Part shown: in pieces, positions 8,591-15,707 of the stretch
Layout: each line of letters starts with the position of its first letter
Numbering within the stretch: the stretch's first letter is position 1
NCBI GenBank assembly: GCA_900752195.1
Contig: CAADUJ010000005.1
Coordinates: 1 to 40,636, forward strand
Source of the DNA: an uncultured Negativicutes bacterium
Lineage (GTDB): Bacteria; Bacillota; Negativicutes; Veillonellales; Megasphaeraceae
DNA length: 40,636 nt
Direction: 5' to 3'
Notes under the pieces: model-generated
The model's database searches: none
Told to the model about the DNA's origin: nothing
What the model saw: the letters and a program-made list of their open reading frames with translations, nothing else
Program-made: the position numbers and the translations under genes

Positions 8591-9004
8591 ATGTTAAATC
8601 AGATTTCAGTTTTTGCAGCAAATACGAATGGCGCCTTGAGCCAGCTGACGCGCGTATTGGCTGATGCAAATATCAATATATACACGATGCTGGCCAATGA
8701 CAGTGCCGAATTCGGCATTATCCGCCTGATTGTCGACGATACGACGAAGGCCATGCAGGAATTGCGGGAACAGGGCTACCAGTGCCGCAATGATAAGGTA
8801 CTGGCCGTCGATATGGGCTCTGATGAACCAGGGACGCTGAGTAGTATCCTTGACAACCTCCGCCGAGCCAATGTATTCGTAAAATACTTCTACATTTCCT
8901 TTGACCGTCAGTCTTCTATGCCTGTAGCTGTATTCCGTACAGATGAACCGGAAACGGAAACATTCCTCCGCGGAAAAGGCTACCATTTACTGGACAGTTT
9001 TTAA
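8591..9004 (+). CDS. Stand-alone tandem ACT-domain protein
   Basis: This 137-residue protein appears to contain two ACT folds and nothing else. The first (about 1-68) starts ISVFAANTNGALSQLTRVLADANINI, the typical 'pG.l..v...L...ginI' pattern. The second (about 70-137) begins MGSDEPGTLSSILDNLRRANVFV. ACT domains bind amino acids and regulate enzymes allosterically. No catalytic domain is attached. Position after DAHP synthase suggests an aromatic amino acid ligand and possible action in trans on that enzyme. Similar free ACT proteins occur next to other amino acid enzymes, so the partner is not proven. AAGGGG lies about 11 nt upstream of the start. Confidence 0.85.
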   Translation: MLNQISVFAANTNGALSQLTRVLADANINIYTMLANDSAEFGIIRLIVDDTTKAMQELREQGYQCRNDKVLAVDMGSDEPGTLSSILDNLRRANVFVKYFYISFDRQSSMPVAVFRTDEPETETFLRGKGYHLLDSF

Positions 9005-9026
9005 TTCCTGACAGTCAGGATGACAT

Positions 9027-9067
9027 AAAAAAGCCGGATTCAAGTATATTGAACCCGGCTTTTTTTT
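9027..9067. terminator. Bidirectional terminator between the ACT gene and the purine permease
   Basis: The stem AAGCCGGATTCAA / TTGAACCCGGCTT is flanked by A-run and T-run, so it can serve both convergent genes. Confidence 0.88.
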
Positions 9068-9085
9068 GCATGGGAGAAAATGGAG

Positions 9086-10411
9086 TTATTCTTCTTCCTC
9101 CTTTTTTCCGATACCATTGAAGAGGATGTTCAACACGACGGCGCAAATGCTGCCCAAGGTGATGCCGCTGTGAAGGATGATCTGGGACCAATCCGGGAAG
9201 GCATGGAAGAAGTTGGGCACCGTTAACGTAATCATGCTGACACCAATGCTGATTGCGACGAGCATGAGATTTGACGAATGTTCAAAGTCTACTTTGCTCA
9301 AAGAACGGACGCCGCTGGCGATGATCATGCCGAACATGGCAATGCCGGCGCCGCCGAGAACGGAATTGGGAATACAGGCGACGACAGCCGCCATCTTAGG
9401 AAGCAGACCTAAACAGATGAGGATGATGCCTGATGCGGCGACGACAAAGCGGCTCTTGACACGGGTCAACGCAATGAGGCCGACGTTCTGGGCGAACGCC
9501 GTATAAGGGAAACTGTTAAAGATACCGCCGATGAATGTAGAAAGGCCATCGGCACGGAGACAGCGAGATAAATCGGCTTTTTTTATGGGTTTATCGACGA
9601 TTTCGCCGATGGCGATGCAATCGCCTGTCGTTTCGACCATGGTGACGAACATGACGATGATCATGGAAATGATGGAGCCCACATCAAAGACAGGAAAACC
9701 GAACGTAAATGGCGTAACGACGTTTACCCAGCTGGCACGGGAGACGGCATCGAAGTTCGTCTGGCCCAGGACCGTTGCGATGATCGTGCCACCAATGAGG
9801 CCGATGAGAACGGAAATATTACTTATGAAACCTTTGCCGTAGCGGTACAGGGTAATGACGATGGCAAGGGTAATAGCCGCCAGAAACAAGTTCATAGGGC
9901 CGGCAAAAGTTGCAGCGTGGGTATCGCCGCCACCACCAATCCAGACGATGGAGACAGGCAGCAAGGTGATGCCGATAATCATGATAATCGTCCCCGTCAC
10001 GACAGGTGGGAAGAACCGGATAAAGCGGCTGAAAAAGGGTGCTATGAGAAACGTAAACAAGCCGGCCAGAATGATAGCACCGTACATTGTGGGCAGGCCG
10101 TGTTCGGCGGCGATAAGGCACATCGGTGTGACGGCGGCAAAGGTGACGCCCTGGATCATAGGGATGCGGGCGCCGATTTTCCAAAAGCCTAATGTCTGGA
10201 TCAATGTCGCAATGCCGCACGTAAAGAGGTCGGCATTGATGAGATGGATGAGCATATCCGTCGGTAAATGGATGGCTTGGGCTAAAATAATCGGTACGGC
10301 AACGGCACCGGAATACATGGCCAGGACGTGCTGCAGGCCATAGGCGAAGAGTTTATTGGCCGGTAACATGGCGTCTACAGGATGGAGTTGGTTTTGATGA
10401 AGCGTTTCCAT
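9086..10411 (-). CDS. NCS2-family xanthine/uracil-type nucleobase permease
   Basis: This 441-residue transporter has about 14 membrane segments. The N-terminal FAYGLQHVLAMYSGAVAVPII is the NCS2 opening. TGDCIAIGEI holds the acidic substrate-site region, and QNVGLIALTRVKSR is the NCS2 signature (Q-N-x-G-x4-T-R). This signature form is more typical of xanthine/uric acid members than of uracil carriers, so proton-coupled purine uptake is likely. The C-terminus ends in a basic-acidic tail. AGGTG lies 6 nt before the start. The leader is short (about 50 nt), which leaves no room for a purine riboswitch after the likely transcription start. Confidence 0.88.
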   Translation of the reverse strand: METLHQNQLHPVDAMLPANKLFAYGLQHVLAMYSGAVAVPIILAQAIHLPTDMLIHLINADLFTCGIATLIQTLGFWKIGARIPMIQGVTFAAVTPMCLIAAEHGLPTMYGAIILAGLFTFLIAPFFSRFIRFFPPVVTGTIIMIIGITLLPVSIVWIGGGGDTHAATFAGPMNLFLAAITLAIVITLYRYGKGFISNISVLIGLIGGTIIATVLGQTNFDAVSRASWVNVVTPFTFGFPVFDVGSIISMIIVMFVTMVETTGDCIAIGEIVDKPIKKADLSRCLRADGLSTFIGGIFNSFPYTAFAQNVGLIALTRVKSRFVVAASGIILICLGLLPKMAAVVACIPNSVLGGAGIAMFGMIIASGVRSLSKVDFEHSSNLMLVAISIGVSMITLTVPNFFHAFPDWSQIILHSGITLGSICAVVLNILFNGIGKKEEEE

Positions 10412-10466
10412 AAGTTCACCTCATATCATGGACTGAAAAATGATTGTATATATAATGACAAACGTT

Positions 10467-10492
10467 ATTATAGCACAAGACAAATGTCTTGT
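10467..10492 (-). promoter_or_regulatory. Promoter of the purine permease with a palindromic candidate operator
   Basis: On the minus strand TGTGCTATAAT is an extended -10 (TATAAT at 10467-10472). Immediately upstream lies ACAAGACATTTGTCTTGT (10475-10492), an inverted repeat with 8-bp arms. It sits where a repressor would block polymerase. The rest of the 298-bp gap to the next gene is AT-rich, and I see no riboswitch in it. Confidence 0.55.
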
Positions 10493-10709
10493 ACGATAGA
10501 AACGGTGAATTTATAGTACAAACCATATAATTCCGATAGACGCAACGATGAGTGCTAAAAAATAAAATAAAAACAAATAAAATAGAACGATAGTATATAA
10601 CAAAAGAATTAAATTTTCAAAATAGTCTTGATTTTTTCTGATTTCCCTGTATCATTATAGATGATTCTATAAATAGGTATCATATATAGTAGTTGAAAGA
10701 GGTATAATC

Positions 10710-12065
10710 ATGGAAAATCGAGACACCTTCGGGAGCCGACTTGGGTTTATCCTCGTCAGTGCCGGCTGCGCCATCGGCATTGGCAACGTGTGGAAGTTCC
10801 CGTATATTACAGGACAATTTGGCGGCGCCGTATTCGTACTTTTTTATTTACTCTTCCTCATCCTCATGGGGATTCCCGTCATGACAATGGAACTTTCTGT
10901 CGGCCGGGCCAGTGGTAAGAGCGTACTCCGCGGGATGGAAGCACTGGAAAAACCGGGTACATTTTGGCATCTTCATGGATGGGCCAGCCTCATCGGTTGT
11001 TTCGTTCTCATGATTTACTATACGACCATTTCAGGGTGGATGCTCGATTATCTCTATCGCTTCGCATCGGGCGGTTTTGTCGGAGCGACGACGGAAACGG
11101 TCAAAGCAACCTTCGGTACGATGGTAAGTAATCCTTACGAATTGACCCTTTTCATGGGAATCACCGTTCTCGTCGGCTTCCTCGTCTGTGCCGGAGGCGT
11201 CCGGAATAGCCTGGAACGGGTGACGAAATTCATGATGACAGGACTCCTGCTCCTCATCATCGTGTTGGCCATTAACAGTATCCTCTTGCCAGGCGGCGAA
11301 AAGGGGCTGGAATTTTATCTGTGGCCCGACTGGGATCGTGCTGTGGAAGCGGGATTGGGTAACGTCATGACTGCCGCCATGAACCAGGCATTCTTTACCT
11401 TGTCCGTCGGCATGGGTTCTATGGAAATCTTTGCCAGCTACATGTCAAAAGAAAACGGCCTTACCGGTGAAGCCGTTCGCATCGTCGCGCTCGACACGTT
11501 TGTCGCCATCATGGCTGGCATGATCATCTTCCCGGCATGCTTTGCGTTCGGCGTAGAAGCCGATGCAGGTCCGTCCCTCATCTTTGCCACGCTGCCAAAT
11601 ATTTTCGTCAATATGCCGTGGGGCCAGTTCTGGGGTGCCCTCTTCTTCGTTTTCATGACTTTTGCCAGTTTTTCTACGGTTACGGCTGTATTTGAAAACC
11701 TCATCTGTACGTGCATGGATAATTTCCGGTGGTCCCGCAAAAAAGCGGTATATATCCTCTTGCCGGCAATCTTCCTGTGCAGCATGCCTTGTGTCTTGTC
11801 ATTCAGCGTATGGCAGGATGTCACGATTATTGGCAGCCGAGGCGTTCTCGACAGCGAAGATTTTCTGGTCAGCAATCTGATCTTGCCTATCGGGTCTCTT
11901 ATCTTTGCTCTCTTCTGCTCCTGGAAATATGGTTGGGGCTTTGATAGCTTCATAGCAGAAGTCAATACGGGCACAGGCCTGAAGATGCCGAAATGGCTCC
12001 GCCCGTACTTCCAGTTCGTGTTGCCTGTACTCATCGCCGTAATCATCATTCGCGGCCTCATTTAA
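10710..12065 (+). CDS. Neurotransmitter:sodium symporter (SLC6/NSS) family transporter
   Basis: This 451-residue protein opens with FGSRLGFILVSAGCAIGIGNVWKFPYI, the NSS hallmark around the unwound first helix that binds sodium and substrate. Conserved MELSVGRASG and about 11-12 hydrophobic segments follow. Bacterial members (LeuT, MhsT, TnaT) import amino acids with sodium, so an amino acid substrate is expected but not identifiable here. AGAGGT lies 7 nt before the start. The 150 bp upstream are AT-rich with a weak TTGATT/TATCAT promoter candidate near 10628-10655. The gene ends against the convergent cysK. Confidence 0.9.
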   Translation: MENRDTFGSRLGFILVSAGCAIGIGNVWKFPYITGQFGGAVFVLFYLLFLILMGIPVMTMELSVGRASGKSVLRGMEALEKPGTFWHLHGWASLIGCFVLMIYYTTISGWMLDYLYRFASGGFVGATTETVKATFGTMVSNPYELTLFMGITVLVGFLVCAGGVRNSLERVTKFMMTGLLLLIIVLAINSILLPGGEKGLEFYLWPDWDRAVEAGLGNVMTAAMNQAFFTLSVGMGSMEIFASYMSKENGLTGEAVRIVALDTFVAIMAGMIIFPACFAFGVEADAGPSLIFATLPNIFVNMPWGQFWGALFFVFMTFASFSTVTAVFENLICTCMDNFRWSRKKAVYILLPAIFLCSMPCVLSFSVWQDVTIIGSRGVLDSEDFLVSNLILPIGSLIFALFCSWKYGWGFDSFIAEVNTGTGLKMPKWLRPYFQFVLPVLIAVIIIRGLI

Positions 12066-12092
12066 GTTTGCTCTAGTGCAACGGGACATACA

Positions 12093-12141
12093 AAAACAGG
12101 GATGTAAGGAATGCGTATCTATCATTTCTTTACATCCCTGT
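12093..12141. terminator. Terminator between the NSS transporter and cysK
   Basis: The long stem AAAACAGGGATGTAA / TTACATCCCTGTTT has T-rich ends in both directions (TTTGGGTTTT on plus, TTTTTG on minus), so it probably ends both convergent transcripts. Confidence 0.75.
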
Positions 12142-12151
12142 TTGGGTTTTA

Positions 12152-12184
12152 GGTGAAGTGGTGAACTGGTGAAGTTGGTGAAAG
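12152..12184. repeat. Short tandem repeat of an 8-mer
   Basis: Four near-identical copies occur in a row: GGTGAAGT, GGTGAACT, GGTGAAGT, then after one base GGTGAAAG. The repeat lies between the terminator and the cysK stop. No function is evident. Confidence 0.6.
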
Positions 12185-12200
12185 TACAGAAATACGGATG

Positions 12201-13136
12201 TTACGATTTAATGAAATCCGGTGTCGTCAGATAGCGGTCGCCATTATCAGGCAAGAAGGCGACAACTGTTTTGCCTGCATTTTCTGGACGATTTGCAATC
12301 TGTACGGCTGCATACAACGCAGCACCGCCGGAAATACCGATGAGGAGACCTTCGGAATGAGAGAATTCCTGTGCCGTCGTGTAGGCCTGATCCGTCGTAA
12401 CCGTGAATACCTCGTTGTACAACGTCGTATCAAGGGTGTCAGGAACGAAGTTAGCACCGATGCCCTGCAATTTATGAGGACCTGCATGGCCTTCAGAAAG
12501 TAACGGCGAATCAGCAGGTTCGACAGCGACAATCTGGATGGACGGTTTCTTTTCGCGTAAGTAGCGACCGACACCGGTCAAGGTGCCGCCAGTGCCGACA
12601 CCGGCGATGAAGATGTCAACAGCACCATCGGTATCTTCGTAGATTTCCGGGCCCGTCGTTTCTTTATGGGCTTTCGGATTGACCGAGTTTGTGAACTGGC
12701 CAGGAATGTAGGAATTCGGGATTTCCTTCAAGAGTTCGTTAGCTTTGTCGACAGCGCCCTGCATGCCTTTTTTGCCTTCTGTCAGGACGATTTCACCGCC
12801 ATATGCGGCGATGAGGTTACGCCGTTCGATAGACATGGTTTCAGGCATGGTGAAGATGGCACGATAGCCTTTGGCAGCAGCGACAGCAGCGAGGCCGATA
12901 CCGGTATTGCCGCTCGTCGGTTCGATGATGACGGATCCTTCTTTTAAGATGCCCTTCTGTTCGGCGTCTTCAATCATGGCTTTTGCAATACGATCCTTTG
13001 CAGAGCCGGCAGGATTGAACATATCCAATTTGACGAGGACCTTCCCCTTGACGCCAGCCTTTTTGCTGAAACGGACTGGTTCCAATAACGGTGTATGACC
13101 AATTAATTCTAATGAACTTTTGTAAATTTTACCCAT
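12201..13136 (-). CDS. cysK: Cysteine synthase A (O-acetylserine sulfhydrylase)
   Basis: This 311-residue PLP enzyme converts O-acetylserine and sulfide to cysteine. The cofactor lysine is Lys47 in NPAGSAKDRIA, which has Ala-Gly-Ser-Ala where many enzymes have Gly-Gly-Ser-Val. The substrate loop is PTSGNTGIGLA, MSIERR is conserved, and the phosphate-binding loop is GVGTGGTLTGVGR. The start at 13136 has AAAGGAG about 9 nt upstream; an ATG 30 bp further up has no such site. The gene has a very long leader on the minus strand with a cysteine-specific T-box and a small Cys-Cys reading frame, so control by cysteine supply is expected. Confidence 0.96.
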   Translation of the reverse strand: MGKIYKSSLELIGHTPLLEPVRFSKKAGVKGKVLVKLDMFNPAGSAKDRIAKAMIEDAEQKGILKEGSVIIEPTSGNTGIGLAAVAAAKGYRAIFTMPETMSIERRNLIAAYGGEIVLTEGKKGMQGAVDKANELLKEIPNSYIPGQFTNSVNPKAHKETTGPEIYEDTDGAVDIFIAGVGTGGTLTGVGRYLREKKPSIQIVAVEPADSPLLSEGHAGPHKLQGIGANFVPDTLDTTLYNEVFTVTTDQAYTTAQEFSHSEGLLIGISGGAALYAAVQIANRPENAGKTVVAFLPDNGDRYLTTPDFIKS

Positions 13137-13181
13137 TTTAATCTGCTCCTTTGTCGTGTATAGCAAACGAAATACTAGTCG

Positions 13182-13247
13182 TTATCGTATGTCGCGTGTA
13201 TGGATACTACAACATCGAAAGCCAGACGTATAAAATGTGTGTGCCAT
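13182..13247 (-). CDS. Possible 21-codon leader peptide with adjacent cysteine codons
   Basis: Between the T-box terminator and cysK the minus strand has ATG at 13247 and TAA at 13182-13184. The encoded 21 residues include CC (TGTTGT) at positions 12-13. The upstream Shine-Dalgarno match is weak. It could be a cysteine-sensing upstream frame, or chance. Confidence 0.25.
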   Translation of the reverse strand: MAHTFYTSGFRCCSIHTRDIR

Positions 13248-13347
13248 AATACTCACAAACCCCTCATATAAAAAGATAAAATAAGTATACAATTGAGATG
13301 TACCGCATTTTCTTGGAATCTACGAATGGAATGTCCAGAAAAGAGCA

Positions 13348-13590
13348 CAAAAAAACCGCCCATCTCTCAGAGACGGCGGACCGTGGTTCCACTCTGGTTG
13401 CAGCATGCGCTGCCACTCTAAACCGATAACGGCGGTATCCGGAATGAGATACTCTATTTCCCTCATTCAGCTCACAAAGGCATTCCCTGTGGTACAATTC
13501 TGTAAGAGGCTTCCAGCCTGTGACCTCTCATCTCTGGCAGGTGTAGCAGCAGGTACTTGTTTTGCTCATCGCTTATCTCAATGTTCACGA
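13348..13590 (-). promoter_or_regulatory. T-box riboswitch leader, cysteine-specific, upstream of cysK
   Basis: On the minus strand the leader has a stem I with AGTA-type S-turn bases opposite GGAATGCC. The specifier codon in that loop is TGC (13480-13482), which is cysteine. The T-box consensus AGAGTGGAACCACGG (13381-13395) follows, and the stem CCGCCGTCTCT / AGAGATGGGCGG with seven T forms the terminator (to about 13348). Uncharged tRNA-Cys would stabilise the antiterminator and switch cysK on. All three diagnostic parts and a matching downstream gene are present. The cysK start lies about 210 nt beyond the terminator. Confidence 0.9.
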
Positions 13591-13592
13591 TT

Positions 13593-13621
13593 ATAGTACA
13601 CTTTCAATCCATACTTGTCAA
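13593..13621 (-). promoter_or_regulatory. Promoter of the T-box-cysK transcript
   Basis: On the minus strand TTGACA (13616-13621), 17 nt, then TACTAT (13593-13598). A TATAAT (13590-13595) overlaps it, with a 20-nt spacing. The -35 lies inside a perfect palindrome. Confidence 0.65.
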
Positions 13622-13630
13622 GTATGGATT
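13606..13630. repeat. Perfect 25-bp palindrome over the cysK-leader promoter
   Basis: Twelve-base arms AATCCATACTTG / CAAGTATGGATT flank a single central base. The centre overlaps the -35 of the minus-strand promoter. On the plus strand it is followed by a run of ten T, so it could also act as an intrinsic terminator for plus-strand RNA. An operator or a dual role is possible. Confidence 0.8.
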
Positions 13631-13777
13631 TGGATTTTTTTTTTAAAGTTGGAGAGACCACTTCGCCGATATTGAAAGATGGCTGCGATGCCGGGCTCAG
13701 ATATGGGCGTGACATTCTTTAGGCTACTGCTGCATACCATACGTTCTGAGCATGATACGTTGCGTATATATAAGCAT

Positions 13778-13806
13778 TTTACATACGATTTGAAAGGGAT
13801 TATACT
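13778..13806 (+). promoter_or_regulatory. Promoter of the CMD-cupin operon
   Basis: TTTACA (13778-13783), a 17-nt spacer and TATACT (13801-13806) lie about 40 bp before the first gene. Confidence 0.65.
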
Positions 13807-13846
13807 GATACAAACAAAAAAATGGGTGTAAACCCGGGAGGCGAGT

Positions 13847-14605
13847 GTGAGAATGGGACGATATGAAGATGGCGCTGCATATATAAAGAAATACTTTGGA
13901 AGAGATACCCTTCGCATGGCGCAAGATGATCCAGAGCTGGCTGCTATCGTGACGGCCTTTGCCTTTCACGATGTACCGGCCCAGAGCAAGCTCGATGACA
14001 GGACTCGTTTCATTGCGATCTTAGCTGTTTTACTAGGTTGTCAGGGGCAGGAGCTGTTTGGCCAATTCCTCCGGCCGGCACTGAAAAGTGGTGTCGAGGC
14101 AAAGGAAATCCGTGAAATTGTCTATCAGTCTGTGGCGTATATCGGTCTGGGACGGGCGTATCCCTTTCTCTCGATTATGAACGATACCTTTCGAACGGAA
14201 GGCATTACGTTGCCCCTGGCCAAAGGTGGTACAACGGATGACGATACGCGTCGGCCCATGGGGACACAGGCGCAGGTGGATATTTTTGGATCAGCTATGA
14301 AAGAATTCTGGCACGCTGGACCGGAAGAGAAGACACATATCAATTACTGGCTGGCGGCAAACTGTTTTGGCGATTATTATACCCGGCCGGCCCTTACGCT
14401 GGCAGAACGGGAAATGGTGACCTTTTGTTATATTGCCGGCCAAGGGGGCTGCGAAGCCCAACTCATAGCCCATGCAAAGGGCAACATGAACGTAGGCAAT
14501 GATAGACTATTTCTAATCGATGTCGTGTCGCAGTGCCTGCCTTATATAGGATATCCCAGGAGTCTCAACGCCTTGGGAGCGATTGAAACCGCAATGGAAG
14601 GGTGA
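13847..14605 (+). CDS. Carboxymuconolactone decarboxylase (CMD)-like protein, two repeats
   Basis: This 252-residue protein contains two helical CMD-type units. The first (about 40-115) includes DDRTRFIAILAVLLGCQGQELF and the stretch up to SVAYIGLGRAYPFLSIM. The second (about 165-245) includes LTLAEREMVTFCYIAG and CEAQLIAHAKGNMNVG. CMD-fold proteins include decarboxylases and AhpD-like peroxidase partners. The AhpD CxxC pair is absent, so thiol peroxidase activity is unlikely. The GTG start at 13847 is 6 nt after GGGAGG; an ATG at 13853 is the alternative. It is followed after 9 bp by a cupin gene, a common pairing, and the two are probably one operon. The substrate is unknown. Confidence 0.8.
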   Translation: MRMGRYEDGAAYIKKYFGRDTLRMAQDDPELAAIVTAFAFHDVPAQSKLDDRTRFIAILAVLLGCQGQELFGQFLRPALKSGVEAKEIREIVYQSVAYIGLGRAYPFLSIMNDTFRTEGITLPLAKGGTTDDDTRRPMGTQAQVDIFGSAMKEFWHAGPEEKTHINYWLAANCFGDYYTRPALTLAEREMVTFCYIAGQGGCEAQLIAHAKGNMNVGNDRLFLIDVVSQCLPYIGYPRSLNALGAIETAMEG

Positions 14606-14614
14606 GTAGCAGAA

Positions 14615-15031
14615 ATGAAAAAAGAAATTCCTGAACTGAGTGTATTTCCCGTAGGGGAACCGAACGATGCTTTTGCCCAGTATTTTGTCGGACAAAGTTA
14701 TCTTCATATGTTTACGACGCAGCAGGTTCCGACGGCGAATGTGACCTTTGAACCGGCATGCCGCAATAACTGGCATATCCACCACGCCGATACAGGCGGT
14801 GGACAGATGCTCATCGTCACGGCTGGCCGTGGCTATTACCAGGAATGGGGGAAACCAGCCCGTGAACTTCACCCTGGCGATGTCGTCAATATTCCGCCAG
14901 AAGTAAAACATTGGCATGGCGCCGCACCGAATTCGTGGTTCCAGCATATTGCCCTGGAAGTACCAGGAGAAAAGACGAGCAATGAATGGTGTGAACCTGT
15001 TTCAGATGAAGAGTATGGTAAACTAAAATAA
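14615..15031 (+). CDS. Single-domain cupin protein
   Basis: This 138-residue protein shows cupin motif 1 as CRNNWHIHHADTGGGQMLIV, with HIH as metal ligands and Gln in place of the usual Glu. Motif 2 is PPEVKHWHGA. A conserved jelly-roll length and the closing HIALEVPGE fit small metal-binding cupins. It lies 9 bp downstream of the CMD gene, and CMD-cupin pairs often act on the same small molecule or in quinone/phenolic detoxification. This pair shows no direct substrate clue. A strong terminator follows the stop codon. Confidence 0.88.
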   Translation: MKKEIPELSVFPVGEPNDAFAQYFVGQSYLHMFTTQQVPTANVTFEPACRNNWHIHHADTGGGQMLIVTAGRGYYQEWGKPARELHPGDVVNIPPEVKHWHGAAPNSWFQHIALEVPGEKTSNEWCEPVSDEEYGKLK

Positions 15032-15040
15032 TCGACAGCA

Positions 15041-15090
15041 AACGGCTTTATCGGATAGAAGAAGACCTTCTATTCGATAGAGCCGTTTTT
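15041..15090 (+). terminator. Terminator of the CMD-cupin operon
   Basis: The stem AACGGCTTTATCGGATAGAAG / CTTCTATTCGATAGAGCCGTT is followed by five T. Confidence 0.88.
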
Positions 15091-15452
15091 GTATATCCCT
15101 GTGGGCATGGAGACGATATTTGGTGTAGTCTATTTACGTAACACGTAATAGAAGAGAATAATACGAGATATATTTTAAAAAAATTAAGAAAAATTGATTT
15201 GTACATATGATATAAAAAGAAAAAAACGATTTTGTAGAAACAGCAGTATAAGGGTATACAGTATATCGGATAAAAGATACGAAATATGTAGGCTACAGAA
15301 CGAACACACCTGCGTAAATAGAAAGAGATAGTTATAAATCTATAAACAAAAATCATAAGGATACAATCTGTTGTGTCACACTTATTATATAAATTACGAA
15401 TGTTTATCATGCATAATAATCATAATTAAAAGAAACAGAGATGGAGAGAAAC

Positions 15453-15486
15453 CGCGATAAAACGCTTAACCAAGCGATTTATCGCG
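15453..15486. repeat. Strong hairpin CGCGATAAA-CGCTT in the lut upstream region
   Basis: Arms CGCGATAAA.CGCTT and AAGCG.TTTATCGCG pair over 14 bp with one A/A mismatch and a 4-nt loop. On the plus strand ATTTTAT follows, so it could end a small RNA. It is not needed by the cupin operon, which already has a terminator 360 bp upstream. Confidence 0.7.
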
Positions 15487-15572
15487 ATTTTATATGCGCG
15501 TAATATACATAACGAAAGTAAAAAATAAGAAGTGCTCGCGATGACTACTATGATAAAAAAATATAGATGTCT

Positions 15573-15621
15573 GTGCAACCTTTCACAAATGATATTACTT
15601 TTTTTTCTATTTCGGTTGCAC
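15573..15621. repeat. Inverted pair GTGCAACC / GGTTGCAC upstream of lutC
   Basis: Two exact 8-bp copies in opposite orientation (15573-15580 and 15614-15621) lie 87-135 bp before lutC. They could be regulator half-sites. Confidence 0.4.
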
Positions 15622-15707
15622 TTCATTTATAAATTGGTATACTTGAATTAAATACTTTTCCTAATAGTATTTGTTGTATTGTAATTTCTAAGCAAAGAGG
15701 TGTGAAA

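Larger units (their letters stand above)
15095..15700. other. 600-bp AT-rich intergenic region before the lut operon
   Basis: No convincing gene is present. Minus-strand open stretches here encode low-complexity Phe/Ile/Tyr-rich sequence without ribosome binding sites. The region holds two inverted repeats (listed separately) and a weak TTGAAT/TAGTAT promoter candidate at 15643-15670 just before lutC. Confidence 0.6.

Noticed and set aside
9927..10411. Plus-strand open frames opposite the purine permease
   Set aside because: Shadows of the permease; rich in Met, Arg and Pro with no ribosome site.
10550..10558. GAGTGCTAA, a perfect CIRCE half-site before the NSS transporter
   Set aside because: The bases at the required distance (TCCGATAGA) do not form the second arm, so a single half-site is not called an operator.
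10412..10709. Possible purine riboswitch ahead of the nucleobase permease
   Set aside because: An ATATGGTTTG stretch is present but the conserved GTnTCTACC core is absent, and it lies upstream of the likely transcription start.
15048..15410. 120-codon minus-strand open frame after the cupin
   Set aside because: Low-complexity Phe/Tyr/Ile/Cys-rich product that overlaps a terminator; no start signal.
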